A stretch of DNA of 34,488 nucleotides, taken from Desulfocapsa sp. (GTDB lineage Bacteria; Desulfobacterota; Desulfobulbia; Desulfobulbales; Desulfocapsaceae). Made by a program: the position numbers and the translations under genes. The notes beneath the pieces are model-generated. The model was not told the origin of the DNA. It was given only the letters and a program-made list of their open reading frames with translations, and did not search any database. The stretch spans positions 1 to 34,488 of the forward strand of contig JAOZLM010000002.1 of assembly GCA_029934815.1 (NCBI GenBank). The letters are read 5' to 3'. Below are positions 34,042 through 34,488 of this stretch, piece after piece. Within the stretch, counting starts at the first letter, position 1; the number at the start of each line of letters is the position of its first letter.

Positions 34042-34488
34042 TCAAACGGCGAAATCCAGGAAAAGCTGAGTTTTGATGGCAATCAGCATCCCAGTTGGCG
34101 TGCCGTGTTAAATTTAATGACTAATAAAAAACTTTCAAATCAATTGGTTAGCCATTTTGTGTTTCCAATTGGAGCCGGGCGAATATCATTCATCAGTATC
34201 ATATAAAGGAATGAAAGCAGACAATTGATTCTGTCCAGCGGTGGCAACTGTGACCTTGTGGTGAAGTAGAAATTGTCTATCTCATAAAGTGTCCGAAAAT
34301 ACAGAACGATGCGCTGCTTATTGTCTGGTTTCGATATCGTTATTGAGTGTTGTTGACATTTTTGCCAGCTTGGCTGAGGGTTGAGTTGTCAACAACGGAT
34401 AAAATCTTCAGTCAACTGTCAACTACGATTTCTATAGTCCCGTATATTCTGCATCCAAAGAGCAGGGCCTGTCTTGTGGACAGACTCA
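34042..34488. other. non-coding or degenerate stretch at the right edge
   Basis: I see no convincing gene in these 447 bases on either strand. A 69-codon open stretch without a start runs from 33997 to 34206 on the plus strand and could be a decayed gene end, but I recognise nothing in it. A short inverted repeat (CAATTGG 34141-34147, CCAATTG 34165-34171) and the GTCAAC motif cluster lie within. This seems to be the left end of whatever precedes the T6SS locus. Confidence 0.5.
34349..34423. promoter_or_regulatory. cluster of GTCAAC motifs with a perfect 10-base inverted repeat
   Basis: GTTGTTGACA (34349-34358) and TGTCAACAAC (34387-34396) are exact reverse complements 28 bases apart. Two further GTCAAC copies follow as direct repeats at 34411-34416 and 34418-34423. 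Four copies of one hexamer in 75 bases look like a multi-site binding region or the end of a mobile element. Which protein would bind is unknown. Confidence 0.4.

Noticed and set aside
33997-34206. 69-codon open stretch on the plus strand near the right edge
   Set aside because: It has no start codon near its beginning, no ribosome site and no recognisable motif, and it begins inside the palindromic repeat. It may be a decayed fragment but cannot be supported as a gene.

Overview
The window is essentially one complete type VI secretion system (T6SS) locus. All thirteen core components are recognisable (TssA, B, C, D/Hcp, E, F, G, H/ClpV, I/VgrG, J, K, L, M). They come with a spike-accessory module and an unusually rich Ser/Thr-phosphorylation and FHA signalling layer. 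Gene content and the dispersed TTCCGGA-type palindromic repeats suggest a Gram-negative proteobacterium-like organism, probably a sulfate-reducer-type deltaproteobacterium (Desulfobacterota). That placement is an inference from gene style, not from a marker gene.

Layout. (1) Positions 1-1772, minus strand: an overlapping regulatory operon encoding a PP2C phosphatase (PppA), an exported trypsin-like protease and the first 33 residues of a Ser/Thr kinase (PpkA-like) that runs off the left edge. (2) Positions 2001-4663, plus strand: an FHA protein with a C-terminal membrane anchor, then a 521-residue protein that reads as a natural TssB-TssC fusion. (3) Positions 4664-33806, minus strand: one long gene train starting at the right. 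In transcription order it holds a Cys-rich protein with repeated Thr motifs, an orphan TagH/Fha C-terminal-domain protein, tssJ, tssK, tssL, tssM, tssA, a palindromic repeat, tssB, tssC, hcp, tssE, a second palindromic element, tssF, tssG, tssH, vgrG, a DUF2169-pentapeptide fusion, a second pentapeptide protein, a DUF3540 protein, a PAAR-like DUF4150 protein, an FHA-TM-lytic transglycosylase fusion, and two proteins I do not recognise. (4) Positions 33807-34488: no convincing gene. It holds a strong promoter candidate for the train, another copy of the repeat, and a cluster of GTCAAC motifs.

How the genes fit together. TssJ-L-M form the envelope complex. TssK-E-F-G with VgrG form the baseplate. 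TssA primes assembly. TssB/C form the sheath around the Hcp tube, and ClpV recycles it. The DUF4150/DUF3540/DUF2169/pentapeptide genes form a spike-tip module, but no recognisable toxin or immunity gene lies in the window. The kinase, phosphatase and three FHA-related genes point to threonine-phosphorylation control. The FHA-lytic transglycosylase could link that signal to opening the cell wall.

Most interesting points: the extra TssB-TssC fusion beside canonical TssB and TssC; the apparent split of TagH into separate FHA and C-terminal-domain genes at opposite ends of the locus; the FHA-transglycosylase fusion; repeated (E/D)T(I/V)(I/L)(I/L) motifs that look like FHA docking sites; and an exported protease between the phosphatase and kinase genes.
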